From contig NZ_JAGGNW010000014.1 in NCBI RefSeq assembly GCF_018614875.1, forward strand, positions 1-64,000: DNA of 64,000 bases. The letters run 5' to 3'. The stretch is from Variovorax paradoxus (lineage in GTDB: Bacteria; Pseudomonadota; Gammaproteobacteria; Burkholderiales; Burkholderiaceae_C). The position numbers and the translations under genes are program-made. Shown one piece after another: positions 8,225 through 17,505 of the stretch. Position 1 is the stretch's first letter, and the number at the start of each line of letters is the position of its first letter. Under the pieces are notes generated by a model that saw only the letters and a program-made list of their open reading frames with translations, searched no databases and was not told the origin of the DNA.

Positions 8225-9301
8225 ATGCCGATGCGCCCTCTTGCCAAGCCCTTTTCAAAACCCTTCGCCGCAGCCTTCGTGCTCGCGCTGGCCACATTGC
8301 TCGCCCTTCCCGCCGCACAGGCGCAAGACCGGATCAAGCTGAAGGCCATCGGCCAGCCGCTGGCCACCGGGCTGATCCAGAAGAACAAGGAACAGCCCTT
8401 CTTCGAGAACTTTGCCGCCCGCACGGGCCTCCCGATCGACGTCGACTACAAGCCCATCGACACGCTCGGCATCAAGGACACCGAACAGCTGCGCGTGATG
8501 AAGGCGGGCCTGTTCGACATCGTCTCGCTGCGGGTCTCGCAGAACTCGCGCGACGAGCCGACGATCCTCGGCCTGGACCTGGTTGGCGCCGCCCCTGACT
8601 ACGCCACCGGCCGCAAGGTGGCCAAGGCCTACTTCGACACGGTCGATGCGCGGCTGCAGCAGCAGTTCAACGTGAAGCTGCTCGGCGTGTGGCCCTTCGG
8701 CCCGCAGATCCTGTTCTGCAAGAAGCCGATTGCCTCGCTGGCCGACATCAAGGGCATGAAGGTGCGCGTGTACGACCAGAACCTGGCCAAGTTCATCGAG
8801 ATGGTGGGCGGCACGCCGGTGCCGGTGTCGTTCGCCGACACGCACCAGTCGCTGTCGCTCGGCGTGGTCGACTGCGCCATCACCGGGCCGAGCTCGGCCA
8901 ACTCGGCCGGCTGGCCCGAGGTCACGACTCACCAGCTGGCCATCGGCTTCCAGATGGCGCTCAACGGCTACGGCATGACGATGAAGTCGTGGAACGCGCT
9001 CAAGCCCGACCAGCAGGCCAAGCTCAAGGCGGCGTTCGACGGCCTGACCGAAGAGGTGTGGAAATACTCCGAAGAGCTGTTCCGCGACGCGCTGAACTGC
9101 AACGCCGGCAAGGACCCGTGCACCACCGGCAAGAAGTTCAAGCTGGTCGACGTGCCGGTCACGCCGGCCGACCTCGACCTGGTGCGCGGCGCTGTCAGCA
9201 AGGTGTCGCTGCCGGTATGGGCCGAGGTCTGCGACAAGTCGAACCCGGGCTGTTCCAAGGGCTGGCAGGCGACCGTGGCGCCGGTGCTGGGGCTCAAGTG
9301 A
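8225..9301 (+). CDS. dctP: TRAP transporter solute-binding protein, DctP family (first of two)
   Basis: 358 aa with a Sec signal peptide (basic start, hydrophobic core, cleavage near AQA-QD at about residue 34). The mature protein has the DctP fold, including the ligand-arginine strand in KGMKVRVYDQNL and the motif LGVVDCAITGPSSANSAGW. CCAGGAGAAATC precedes the ATG. It is the first gene of a P-Q-M-P operon and a clear paralogue of the protein at 11315; both share the blocks EQPFFENFA and CAITGPSSANSAGWP. Conserved Cys residues in the C-terminal half suggest disulfides in both. The ligand is unknown, presumably an organic acid. Confidence 0.9.
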   Translation: MPMRPLAKPFSKPFAAAFVLALATLLALPAAQAQDRIKLKAIGQPLATGLIQKNKEQPFFENFAARTGLPIDVDYKPIDTLGIKDTEQLRVMKAGLFDIVSLRVSQNSRDEPTILGLDLVGAAPDYATGRKVAKAYFDTVDARLQQQFNVKLLGVWPFGPQILFCKKPIASLADIKGMKVRVYDQNLAKFIEMVGGTPVPVSFADTHQSLSLGVVDCAITGPSSANSAGWPEVTTHQLAIGFQMALNGYGMTMKSWNALKPDQQAKLKAAFDGLTEEVWKYSEELFRDALNCNAGKDPCTTGKKFKLVDVPVTPADLDLVRGAVSKVSLPVWAEVCDKSNPGCSKGWQATVAPVLGLK

Positions 9302-9312
9302 GCAGCGCGGCC

Positions 9313-9981
9313 ATGAGCGAGCGGACGCAGCCCACCGCCGCGTCGCCCGGGCAAGCGCAGGGCGCGCCGGCCGCGCCGCGGCGCGCCGGCTTCAAGACGC
9401 GCGTGGAGACGGTGCTGGCCACCATCTTCGGCGCCATCTTCCTCGGCCTGTCGGTGATCGTGACCGTCGAGACCGCCGCGCGCAAGCTGTTCAACATCTC
9501 GCTGCAGGGCGCGGACGAGCTCGGCGGCTATGCGCTCGCGGTGGGCTCGACCATTGCCTTCAGCCTGGCGCTCCTGGGCCGCAATCACATCCGCGTCGAC
9601 GTGTTCCACGAGAAGTTTCCGGCCCGCGCGCAGGCGCTGCTGAACTGGATCTCGGCGGTGTCGCTGGCTGCGCTGGCGGTGTTCATCGGCTGGGTGGCGT
9701 TCAAGGTGATCGGCGACACCATGGCCTACCGCAGCACCGCGCAGACGCCGTGGGCCACGCCGCTGATCATTCCGCAGGGCGTCTGGTATGCGGGGCTCGT
9801 GATCTTCGCGCTGGTGGCCTGCGCGCTCGCGCTGCGCGCCACGAAGCTGCTTCTCGGCGGCGACATCGCGACGCTGAACGCCGACTTCCATCCCAAGAGC
9901 GCCAAGGAAGAGTTGAAGGAAGAACTGGACGACCTTGCGGTACGCCAGGCCGCGCAGCCCGGCGAAGGAGCCATGCCATGA
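9313..9981 (+). CDS. dctQ: TRAP transporter small membrane subunit, DctQ family
   Basis: 222 aa with four membrane helices (about residues 30-52, 70-90, 106-127 and 150-172), normal for DctQ, with an unusually polar N-terminal extension rich in Ala/Pro/Gln and a charged C-terminal tail (KEELKEELDD). The ATG at 9313 is preferred; a GTG at 9298 overlapping the dctP stop as GTGA is a possible alternative. The stop overlaps the next start as ATGA, indicating coupled translation with DctM. DctQ and DctM form the sodium-driven permease that works with the periplasmic receptor. Confidence 0.88.
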   Translation: MSERTQPTAASPGQAQGAPAAPRRAGFKTRVETVLATIFGAIFLGLSVIVTVETAARKLFNISLQGADELGGYALAVGSTIAFSLALLGRNHIRVDVFHEKFPARAQALLNWISAVSLAALAVFIGWVAFKVIGDTMAYRSTAQTPWATPLIIPQGVWYAGLVIFALVACALALRATKLLLGGDIATLNADFHPKSAKEELKEELDDLAVRQAAQPGEGAMP

Positions 9982-11270
9982 ACCTGATGGTCATAGGACT
10001 CGCGTTCTTCGCGATGCTCGGCATGATGCTGATCGGCATGCCGATTGCCGTGTCGATGGCGCTGGTGGGCATTGTCGGCGGCATCGCCGCCTACGGCGCA
10101 CCCTTCATGGACTCCATTGCGCCCGTGGTCTGGGGCGTGCAGAACGAGAACCTGCTGACCTCGGTGCCGCTGTTCGTGCTGCTCGGCGAACTGCTGCTGC
10201 GCTCCGGCATCGCGGACCGCATGTACATCGCGCTGTCGGCCTGGCTCGGCCGCCTGCCCGGCGGGCTGCTGCACACCAACATCGGCAGCTGCGCGCTGTT
10301 CGCCGCCACCTCGGGTTCGTCGGTGGCCACCGCCGCCACGGTGGGCACGGTGGCGCTGCCTTCGCTGCACCGGCGCGGCTACTCCATGCGCGCCTCGCTC
10401 GGCAGCCTGGCCGCGGGCGGCACGCTGGGCATCCTGATTCCGCCCAGCGTGAACATGATCGTGTACGGCTCGCTCACCAACAACTCGATCGGCAAGCTGT
10501 TCATCGCCGGCATCATCCCGGGCCTGCTGCTGACCGGCTTCTTCATGCTCTGGATTGCCGGCTCCAGCCTGGCGAGCGGCAATGCGATGCGCGAGCCCAA
10601 GGTGCCGCTGGACGAGCGCATCCGAGCGCTGGTGCACCTGGTGCCGCCGGCGGTGGTGTTCGGCATCGTCATGGGCAGCCTCTACTTCGGCATTGCCACC
10701 GCAGCCGAAAGCGCCGCGCTGGGCGTGATCGCGGCGCTGGGCTTCGTGCTGCACTCGGGCAAGCTGAGCTGGGAGCTGATGCGCAACTGCTTCGTCTCGA
10801 CCGCGCGCGTGAGCGGAATGATCCTGCTGATCGTGGTGGCGGCCTTCGTGCTGAACCTGACGGTGAGTCTCACTGGCGTGGCCGAGGCCATGACCAAGTG
10901 GGTCTCGGGCCTGGGCCTGTCGGCCACGGGGCTGATCCTGGCGCTGATGGTGTTCTACCTGGTGCTCGGCATGTTCATGGACGTGCTGTCGATGCAGGTG
11001 GCCACCATTCCCATCACCTATCCGATTGCCACCGCGCTGGGGGTCGATCCGATCTGGTTCGGCATCTTCATCGTGCTGATGTGCGAGCTGGGCCTCATCA
11101 CGCCGCCGGTGGGCATGAACCTGTTCGTGGTGCACGGCATCCGGCCCGACAAGGGCGGCATCGAGGATGCGATCTACGGCGCGCTGCCCTATGCGCTGAT
11201 CATGATCCTGTTCACCCTGCTGCTGCTGGCCGTGCCGCAACTGGTGACATGGCTGCCGGGCCACATGTGA
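9978..11270 (+). CDS. dctM: TRAP transporter large membrane subunit, DctM family
   Basis: 430 aa, the standard length, with about 11-12 membrane helices. Family hallmarks are visible: FVLLGELLLRSGIADR near residue 66, the SGSSVATAATVG repeat, GGTLGILIPPSVNMIVYG, and a C-terminal counterpart GLITPPVGMNLFVVHGI. These loops form the substrate and sodium sites of the elevator-type permease. It overlaps dctQ by 4 bp and is followed 44 bp later by a second receptor gene. Confidence 0.94.
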   Translation: MNLMVIGLAFFAMLGMMLIGMPIAVSMALVGIVGGIAAYGAPFMDSIAPVVWGVQNENLLTSVPLFVLLGELLLRSGIADRMYIALSAWLGRLPGGLLHTNIGSCALFAATSGSSVATAATVGTVALPSLHRRGYSMRASLGSLAAGGTLGILIPPSVNMIVYGSLTNNSIGKLFIAGIIPGLLLTGFFMLWIAGSSLASGNAMREPKVPLDERIRALVHLVPPAVVFGIVMGSLYFGIATAAESAALGVIAALGFVLHSGKLSWELMRNCFVSTARVSGMILLIVVAAFVLNLTVSLTGVAEAMTKWVSGLGLSATGLILALMVFYLVLGMFMDVLSMQVATIPITYPIATALGVDPIWFGIFIVLMCELGLITPPVGMNLFVVHGIRPDKGGIEDAIYGALPYALIMILFTLLLLAVPQLVTWLPGHM

Positions 11271-11314
11271 GCCTGCGCGCCGACGATCCCCCAATTCCTC
11301 CACAAGCAATTGCC

Positions 11315-12352
11315 ATGAAACTCAAGTTCGCCCTCATTGCCGCGGCCGCTCTCGCCCTGGCACTGCCCGCGCCGGCCCAGAACACGCGGCTGCGCGTGGC
11401 GGGAAGCCTGGTGTCCGGCGGCCTCATCCAGCAGAACAGGGAGCAGCCCTTCTTCGAGAACTTCGCGAAGAACACCGGCCTTCCGATCGATGCCGAATAC
11501 AAGCCGCTGGACGTGCTCGGCATGAAGGATGCCGACGGCCTGCGCGTGGTGAAGTCGGGACTGTTCGACATCGTGGCGCTGCGGCTGGCGCAGGTCTCGC
11601 GCGACGACCCGTTTTTGCTCGGCCCCGACATCGTCGGCCTGTCGACCGACTACGACACCGCGCGCAAGGTGGTCGATGCCTACCGCGCGCCGCTCGACAC
11701 GCGGCTGCAGGAACGCCACGGCGCCAAGCTGCTGGGCACCTACCCGTTCGGGCCGCAGATCATGTTCTGCAAGACCCCGATTTCCGGCCTTGCGGATCTC
11801 AAGGGCAAGAAGGTGCGCGTCAGCGACCAGTCGCTGGCGCGCTTCATCGAACGGCTCGACGGCATTCCGGTGGCGCTGGCTTTCACGGAGACGCAGCAGG
11901 CGCTGGAGCGCGGCGTGGTCGACTGCGCGATCACCGGGCCCAGCTCCGCCAATTCGGCCGGCTGGCCCGACGTGACCACGCACGTCATGCCCATCGGCTT
12001 CCAGATCCACATCGTCGCCTACGCCATCAACCTGAAGAAGTGGAACGCGCTGCCGGCCGAACAGCAAGCCAGGATGGCGGCCGCCTTCCAGAAGCTGGAA
12101 GCCGACACCTGGGCCTATTCGCGCGAACTGTGGGACGACGCCTCGCGCTGCAATGTGGGGCGCGAGCCGTGCAAGCTCGGCAAGCGCTACGGCATGCTGG
12201 AAGTTCCGGTGAAGCCGGCCGACCAGAAGCTCGTGCGCGACGCAGTCGGCGCGGTCTCGCTGCCGCTGTGGGCCGAGGTTTGCGACAAGTCCTACGACAA
12301 GTGCTCGGCCATCTGGAAACAGGTCGTCGCGCCGGTGGTGGGCCTCCGGTAG
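11315..12352 (+). CDS. dctP: TRAP transporter solute-binding protein, DctP family (second of two)
   Basis: 345 aa with a clear signal peptide (MKLKFALIAAAALALALPAP, cleavage after PAPAQ). It aligns with the receptor at 8225 nearly end to end: GGLIQQNREQPFFENFAKN, CKTPISGLADLKGKKVRVSD and GPSSANSAGWPDVTTH have direct counterparts. The Cys pattern near the C-terminus (RCNVGREPCK, VCDKSYDKC) is also shared. It lies 44 bp after dctM and 7 bp before the amidase gene, so one transcript could cover all of them. It may give the same permease a second specificity. Confidence 0.9.
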   Translation: MKLKFALIAAAALALALPAPAQNTRLRVAGSLVSGGLIQQNREQPFFENFAKNTGLPIDAEYKPLDVLGMKDADGLRVVKSGLFDIVALRLAQVSRDDPFLLGPDIVGLSTDYDTARKVVDAYRAPLDTRLQERHGAKLLGTYPFGPQIMFCKTPISGLADLKGKKVRVSDQSLARFIERLDGIPVALAFTETQQALERGVVDCAITGPSSANSAGWPDVTTHVMPIGFQIHIVAYAINLKKWNALPAEQQARMAAAFQKLEADTWAYSRELWDDASRCNVGREPCKLGKRYGMLEVPVKPADQKLVRDAVGAVSLPLWAEVCDKSYDKCSAIWKQVVAPVVGLR

Positions 12353-12359
12353 GCGCACG

Positions 12360-13748
12360 ATGAAAACAGCACTCTGGCAACTCACGGCGGCCCAGCTTGC
12401 CGATGGTTTTCGCGCCGGCGCGTTCACGCCGGAAGAGGCACTCGCGGCCTGCCTGGCACGCACGGCCGAAGTGAACCCGCGGCTCAATGCGCTGGTCGTG
12501 CTCGACGCCGAAGGCGCGGCCGAAGCGGCCGCGCAAAGCACCGCGCGCTGGCGCTCGGGCCGCGCGCTGGGGGCGCTCGATGGCGTGCCGGCCACCATCA
12601 AGGACAACCTGCAGGTGCGCGGCCTGCCCACCCACTGGGGCAGCCGCGCGCTGGACGGCTTCGTCGCCGAGCGCGACGAGCGGCCGGTGGCGCGGCTGCG
12701 CGAAGCCGGCGCGGTGATCTTCGGCAAGACCAACGTGCCCGAGTTCACGATGCAGGGCTACACCGGCAACCCGGTCTTCGGCCCGACCGGCAATCCGTGG
12801 AACCCGGCGCTCACGCCCGGCGGCTCCTCGGGCGGCGCGGTGGCGCTGGTGGCCGCGGGCGGCTGCCCGATCGCGCTGGGCACCGACGGCGGCGGCTCCA
12901 TCCGCCGGCCCGCATCGCACACCAACCTCGTCGGGCTCAAGCCCTCGCGCGGCCGCGTGCGGCGCGGCGACGGGCTGCCGCCGATCTTTCTCGACTTCGA
13001 GGTGGTGGGGCCGATGGCGCGCTGCGTGGACGACGTGGCCGCGGTCATGCAGGCGATTGCGCCGCGCGCGGTCGATGCACCGCCTGAACCTGCCGACCTC
13101 CGGCGCGCGCGCATCCTCTACCTGCCGCGCTTCGCGGACCATCCGGTGGACCCGCGCATCGCGCGGCTGGTGGATGCCGCCGCCAGCAACCTGGCCGCGC
13201 TCGGCCACCAGGTCACGACCCTGCCGCGCTTCGACCTTGCCGAGGCGGTGAACCAGCGCTGGCCGCTGCTCGCGCAAGTGGGCCTGGCCTGGCTGGTGGA
13301 CCATCCGCAGGCGCTCTCGCCCCGCCCCTTCGACCCCGCGCTGTTCGGCCCCGCGATGCAGGCCAACGCCGAAACCGGCCGCGATGCCTCGGCGCGCGCG
13401 CTGTTCGAACTGCTCTTCGAGGCCGAGCGCCTGCGCGGCGAACTCGCGGGCCTGTTCGAGCAGCACGACTTCCTGCTCACCCCCGCGACCGCGGCGCTGC
13501 CCTGGCCCGCCGCCGACACGCACCCGCCGCGCATCGACGGCCGCGAGGTCGGCCCGCGCGGCCATGCGGTGTTCGCCGGCTTCGTCAACGCCGTGGGCCT
13601 GCCCGCGATCGCGCTGCCCTGTGGCTTTGCGGAGGGCCTGCCGGTGGGATTGCAGCTGGTCGCGCGCGAAGGCGGCGACGACGCGCTGCTGGCGCTGGCC
13701 CGCGAATTCGAACGCGCCCATCCGTGGCAGCGCTTTCCCGTCCTGTGA
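12360..13748 (+). CDS. Amidase-signature family amidase
   Basis: 462 aa. The Ser-cisSer-Lys triad is intact: Lys in VPATIKDNLQ (about residue 81), the cis-Ser in TPGGSSGGAV and the nucleophile in GTDGGGSIRRP. Length and motifs match cytoplasmic AS-family amidases that hydrolyse small amides or carbamoyl compounds to acid plus ammonia. It starts 7 nt after the second TRAP receptor gene and its stop overlaps the following GTG start, so it belongs to the transport operon. The likely role is hydrolysing the imported amide or the ring-opened product of the hydantoinase; this is inferred. Confidence 0.9.
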   Translation: MKTALWQLTAAQLADGFRAGAFTPEEALAACLARTAEVNPRLNALVVLDAEGAAEAAAQSTARWRSGRALGALDGVPATIKDNLQVRGLPTHWGSRALDGFVAERDERPVARLREAGAVIFGKTNVPEFTMQGYTGNPVFGPTGNPWNPALTPGGSSGGAVALVAAGGCPIALGTDGGGSIRRPASHTNLVGLKPSRGRVRRGDGLPPIFLDFEVVGPMARCVDDVAAVMQAIAPRAVDAPPEPADLRRARILYLPRFADHPVDPRIARLVDAAASNLAALGHQVTTLPRFDLAEAVNQRWPLLAQVGLAWLVDHPQALSPRPFDPALFGPAMQANAETGRDASARALFELLFEAERLRGELAGLFEQHDFLLTPATAALPWPAADTHPPRIDGREVGPRGHAVFAGFVNAVGLPAIALPCGFAEGLPVGLQLVAREGGDDALLALAREFERAHPWQRFPVL

Positions 13749-14509
13749 CGACGGCGCGGGGCGGGCTTGCTCCGGCCAGCGCCGCGTACGCCCTGTACCT
13801 TGCGCGGCGCGACGGCCGGCGCGTGCCTTCCGCGCTGCTGCAGCCGGCGAGCCGTGGCGAGGCCTATGCCATTCAGGACGCCACCCTGGCGGCGATCGGC
13901 CCGGTCGGCGGCTGGAAGGTCGGCGCGCGGGCGCCCGGCCTGGAGCCCACCTGCGCGCCCCTGCCGGCCGAGGGACTGCTGCCCGACGGCGCGCGCCTGC
14001 AGGGCCCGGCCTGGCGGCTGCGCGGTGTGGAGGCAGAGATCGGCTTCCAGCTCGGCGCCGACCTGCCGCCGCGCGCCGCGCCCTACACGCTGGCCGACCT
14101 GGCACGGGCCATCGAATCGGTGCTGCCGGTCATCGAGATCGTCGAGACCCGCCTGGCCGACTGGTTCGGCGCCGATGCCCATGCCCAGCTGGCCGACCTG
14201 CTGAGCCATGGCGCGCTGGTGCTCGGCCGCCGCCAGCCCTTCGCGCCGGCCTGGTTCGACCTGGCGCGCGCCGAGGCCGCGCTGCATTTCGATGGGCAGA
14301 CCGTCGCGCACACCGTGGGCGAGCACCCCAGCCCCGATGCCGGTGCGCTGCTGGTGTGGCTCGCAAACCATTGCGCCACGCGCGGCGCCGGGCTCAAGGC
14401 GGGCCAGATCGTCACGAGCGGCTCGTGCACCGGCATGCTGTTCGCGTCGGCGGGCACGGCCGTGCGCGTCGAGATCGGCGAGCTTCCTCCGGTGGCTGTT
14501 TCCTTCTGA
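13745..14509 (+). CDS. 2-keto-4-pentenoate hydratase / oxalocrotonate decarboxylase-like protein
   Basis: 254 aa from a GTG at 13745 that overlaps the amidase stop as GTGA; another GTG at 13724 is possible. The FAH-fold signature of the MhpD/DmpE group is present: GGWKVGARAPG near residue 50, RGVEAEIGFQLGADL with metal-ligand Glu residues, the catalytic-region segment PVIEIVETRLADW, and the C-terminal GQIVTSGSCTG. Family members hydrate or decarboxylate 2-oxo-4-enoic acids. Linked to an amidase and TRAP genes, it suggests the pathway ends in an unsaturated keto acid. Exact reaction unknown. Confidence 0.8.
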   Translation: MTTARGGLAPASAAYALYLARRDGRRVPSALLQPASRGEAYAIQDATLAAIGPVGGWKVGARAPGLEPTCAPLPAEGLLPDGARLQGPAWRLRGVEAEIGFQLGADLPPRAAPYTLADLARAIESVLPVIEIVETRLADWFGADAHAQLADLLSHGALVLGRRQPFAPAWFDLARAEAALHFDGQTVAHTVGEHPSPDAGALLVWLANHCATRGAGLKAGQIVTSGSCTGMLFASAGTAVRVEIGELPPVAVSF

Positions 14510-14645
14510 CGTTCCTGTTCCTCGCTTGTCAGCGCGGAGTTCGCGGGCATCGGCAGCGCCCCGGTGCAGTTGCAGCCTCCGGCGTGCCGGAACCCATGTC
14601 CGGAAACAGCGAGCGCCGCAGCCGCGCCGGCCACACACTGGCGGC

Positions 14646-15368
14646 ATGCCGAACGCTCCCGCAACCGCAAGAACCGTCGACGCCCTCGACTGGCCCCGTA
14701 TCGAAACCGAGCTCGCCACGCGCGGGTGCGCGACCACGGGCGTGCCGTTGTTCAGCCCGAAGGAGTGCGGCGCGCTGGCGGCGCTCTATGACGAGCCCGG
14801 CAATTTCCGCAGCCGCGTGGTGATGCAGCGCCACGGCTTCGGCCAGGGCGAATACCAGTACTTCGCCAACCCGCTGCCCGCCTCGATCGCGGCATGGCGC
14901 AGCGCGCTGTACGAGCGCCTGGCGCCGCTCGCGAACGCATGGGCGGCCGCGATGGGCCAGCCGGCCGACTACCCGCCCGACCACGCGGCGTACCTCGCAC
15001 GCTGCCATGCGGCGGGCCAGCTGCGCCCCACGCCGCTGCTGCTGCGCTACGACGAGGGCGACTACAACTGCCTGCACCAGGACCTGTACGGCGATCTGCA
15101 GTTTCCGCTGCAGCTCACGGTGCTGCTGAGCCGGCCGGGCGAAGATTTCACGGGCGGCGAATTCGTGCTCACCGAGCAGCGCCCGCGCATGCAGTCGCGC
15201 GCCGAGGTGGTGGCGCTCGCGCAGGGCGAGGCGGTGATCTTCGCGGTCAACCAGCGGCCCGTGGCGGGCACGCGCGGCAGCTACCGCGTCACCATGCGGC
15301 ACGGCGTGAGCCGCGTGCGCTCGGGGCGGCGGCACACGCTGGGGCTGATCTTCCACGACGCGCGTTAG
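14646..15368 (+). CDS. Fe(II)/2-oxoglutarate-dependent oxygenase
   Basis: 240 aa. The double-stranded beta-helix has the iron facial triad: HxD in YNCLHQDLYGD (about residue 146) and a distal His in YRVTMRHGVSRV, followed by an arginine-rich strand that would hold the 2-oxoglutarate carboxylate. The long form with PLLLRYDEGDYNCLHQD is typical of the bacterial 2OG-Fe(II) oxygenase group related to prolyl 4-hydroxylases. The ATG at 14646 was chosen because sequence before it is unlike the family. It stands alone, 136 bp after the hydratase gene. Substrate unknown. Confidence 0.82.
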   Translation: MPNAPATARTVDALDWPRIETELATRGCATTGVPLFSPKECGALAALYDEPGNFRSRVVMQRHGFGQGEYQYFANPLPASIAAWRSALYERLAPLANAWAAAMGQPADYPPDHAAYLARCHAAGQLRPTPLLLRYDEGDYNCLHQDLYGDLQFPLQLTVLLSRPGEDFTGGEFVLTEQRPRMQSRAEVVALAQGEAVIFAVNQRPVAGTRGSYRVTMRHGVSRVRSGRRHTLGLIFHDAR

Positions 15369-15554
15369 CGCGCCCCGCGGCGCCCGCACGACCGTGCCAT
15401 AACGGCACACGGCCGAAGTCGCGCAAAATCCGCCCTGCACCCGGGTGCTCGCCAGGATTTCCGACAACAACGATCGGAGCAGCGAGCGACCGGATGCGAT
15501 CCGCGGCCCGACGTGACGGCCGCGGGTGCGTTGGAGTGGTCGACAGGGAGCTGT

Positions 15555-17495
15555 ATGAACAACAAGAACTCGTCCGGGCCTCCGGATGTGGCGGGAAAGC
15601 CGCCTCTCGCTTTTTTTGAATTTTCCGCGGCCGTGGCGCGGCTCTCGCGCCGGTTCAGGGTCGACGTGAGCACCATCGTGAGTGCCGTCGCGCTGACGCA
15701 GTCGCTGCTGCTGGCCACGCTCGGGTACTGGGGCTCGCAGCGGCTGGTGGCGAAGATCGGCGCCTCCGCGCACGGCACCAACCACCACCGGACCGAGGAC
15801 AACGTCCTCGCGGTCCTCGCAAGGACCGAGTCGGCGGTCGGTGCGCTGGCCGGCGCGCCGAGCCTCGGCCCCGCGGGCGAGCAGGCCCAGCGCACGGCGG
15901 AACTGCTCTGGACCCTGCTGCAGCAGTCGCCCGAACTCGACAGCCTCTACGTGGCCGACGAAACCGGCCAGATGCTGATGGCGCTGCGCTACCCGGTGCC
16001 GGCCGTCCGGCGCATCGCGCGCGGCGCCGGCGAGCTCGTCACCGAAACCTGGCAATACAAGCTGCCGCCCGCGCCCGAGGTGGACGCGCAGCAGCGCTTT
16101 GCCACGCAGCGCATCGAGTCCTTTCGCAGCGGCTACGACCCGAGGCAGCAACGCTGGTACCAGGCAGCCCGCCAGATGCACAAGCCGGTCTGGACCGCGC
16201 CCTACACATTCGCCGCGACGCAGGAGCTGGGCGTGACCTACGCCTTGCCCAGCAAGCGCCGTCTTGCCGAAGGCAGCCCCAGGCTGCTGGTGGTGGGCGG
16301 CGACGTCTCGCTGGGCCGGCTGTCGGAGTTCGTGCGGCTCTTCAGCAGCGACGGCCGCGGCGACAGCGCCCTGCTGAACACCGACAACCAGGTCCTGGCG
16401 CGCAGCGACCAGCCCGGCGTGCTGCGCCGGCCGGAGCCGCCCACCGGCGTGCTGGGCGCGCTGCGCGGCCACATGCTGGACAACGGCACGCCGGGCAGCA
16501 CGAGCGGCTTGGACTTCTCGTTCGACCACGACGGCCGGCGCTATCTCGCGCAGGCCTCGCGGATTCCTTCCGCCGGCTGGCAGCTGGTGAGCTGGGTGCC
16601 CGAAGACTTCGTGCTGGGCGAGCTGCGGCGTGCCGTGCTGTGGTGGCTGCTGCTGGGCCTGGCCTTGCTCGCGGCGGCGCTGTTCGTGTCGCTGCAGCTG
16701 TCGAGGCTGGTCACCTCGCCGGTCGAGAAGCTCTCGCAGATCGCGCGCCGCATCGGCCTGCTGGAGCTCGACGACCTGCCGCGCGAGCGCAGCCGCGTGC
16801 TGGAGATTCAGCACCTCGACCAGGCGCTCGACGAGTCGGCGCGCAGCTTGAGGGCGTTCAGCAAGTTCGTGCCGGTGGACGTGATCGGCCAGCTCGTGGC
16901 CGAAGGCCAGGCGCTGGCGCCCAGCGGATCGCCGCGGCGCATGACCGTGATGTTCACCGACATCGAGGGCTTCACCCGGATCTCCGAGTCGATGGAAGCC
17001 AATGTGCTGGTCGGCATGCTGACCGAATACTTCAACCTGGCGACGGGCGTGCTGGCGCGCTACGGCGGCGTGATCGACAAGTTCATGGGCGACGGCATCA
17101 TGGTGCTGTGGGGCGCGCCCGCGGACCTGAAGGATGCGGAGTACCGCGCCTGCCTGGCCGCGCTGCAGCTGCACGTCGAGATGGGTGCGCTCAACCGCAA
17201 GTGGCGCGCCGGCGGGCTGCCCGAGTTCCGCACCCGCGTGGGCATCCACACGGGCGTGGTGATCGCGGGAGTGCTGGGTTCGAACGACCGGCTGTCCTAC
17301 ACGGCCGTTGGCGACGTGGTCAATGTGGCCAGCCGCATCGAGGGCACCAACAAGCAGCTGGGCACGCACACGCTGATCTCGGAGGCCACCTTCGCGGGAC
17401 TGAAGGGACGGCTGCAAACGCGCCGCATCGACGAGCGGGTGGCGCTGCGCGGCCGCCGCACGCGCATGGTGCTCTACGAACTGCTGATGCCGTGA
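15555..17495 (+). CDS. Membrane-anchored class III adenylate/guanylate cyclase with extracytoplasmic sensor and HAMP domain
   Basis: 646 aa from the ATG at 15555, preceded by GGGAG. A membrane helix (about 37-58) is followed by a periplasmic Cache-like sensor (60-355), a second helix (360-382, WWLLLGLALLAAALFVSLQL), a HAMP linker (383-435) and a CHD cyclase domain (455-646). Metal-binding aspartates lie in FTDIEGFTR and in DKFMGDGIMVLWG; the transition-state Asn/Arg segment is DVVNVASRIEG. It should make cAMP (or cGMP) in response to an external signal. The nucleotide specificity and ligand are not evident. It is convergent with the acetoacetyl-CoA synthetase gene, 10 bp away. Confidence 0.88.
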   Translation: MNNKNSSGPPDVAGKPPLAFFEFSAAVARLSRRFRVDVSTIVSAVALTQSLLLATLGYWGSQRLVAKIGASAHGTNHHRTEDNVLAVLARTESAVGALAGAPSLGPAGEQAQRTAELLWTLLQQSPELDSLYVADETGQMLMALRYPVPAVRRIARGAGELVTETWQYKLPPAPEVDAQQRFATQRIESFRSGYDPRQQRWYQAARQMHKPVWTAPYTFAATQELGVTYALPSKRRLAEGSPRLLVVGGDVSLGRLSEFVRLFSSDGRGDSALLNTDNQVLARSDQPGVLRRPEPPTGVLGALRGHMLDNGTPGSTSGLDFSFDHDGRRYLAQASRIPSAGWQLVSWVPEDFVLGELRRAVLWWLLLGLALLAAALFVSLQLSRLVTSPVEKLSQIARRIGLLELDDLPRERSRVLEIQHLDQALDESARSLRAFSKFVPVDVIGQLVAEGQALAPSGSPRRMTVMFTDIEGFTRISESMEANVLVGMLTEYFNLATGVLARYGGVIDKFMGDGIMVLWGAPADLKDAEYRACLAALQLHVEMGALNRKWRAGGLPEFRTRVGIHTGVVIAGVLGSNDRLSYTAVGDVVNVASRIEGTNKQLGTHTLISEATFAGLKGRLQTRRIDERVALRGRRTRMVLYELLMP

Positions 17496-17505
17496 CGGGC
17501 TAGGC

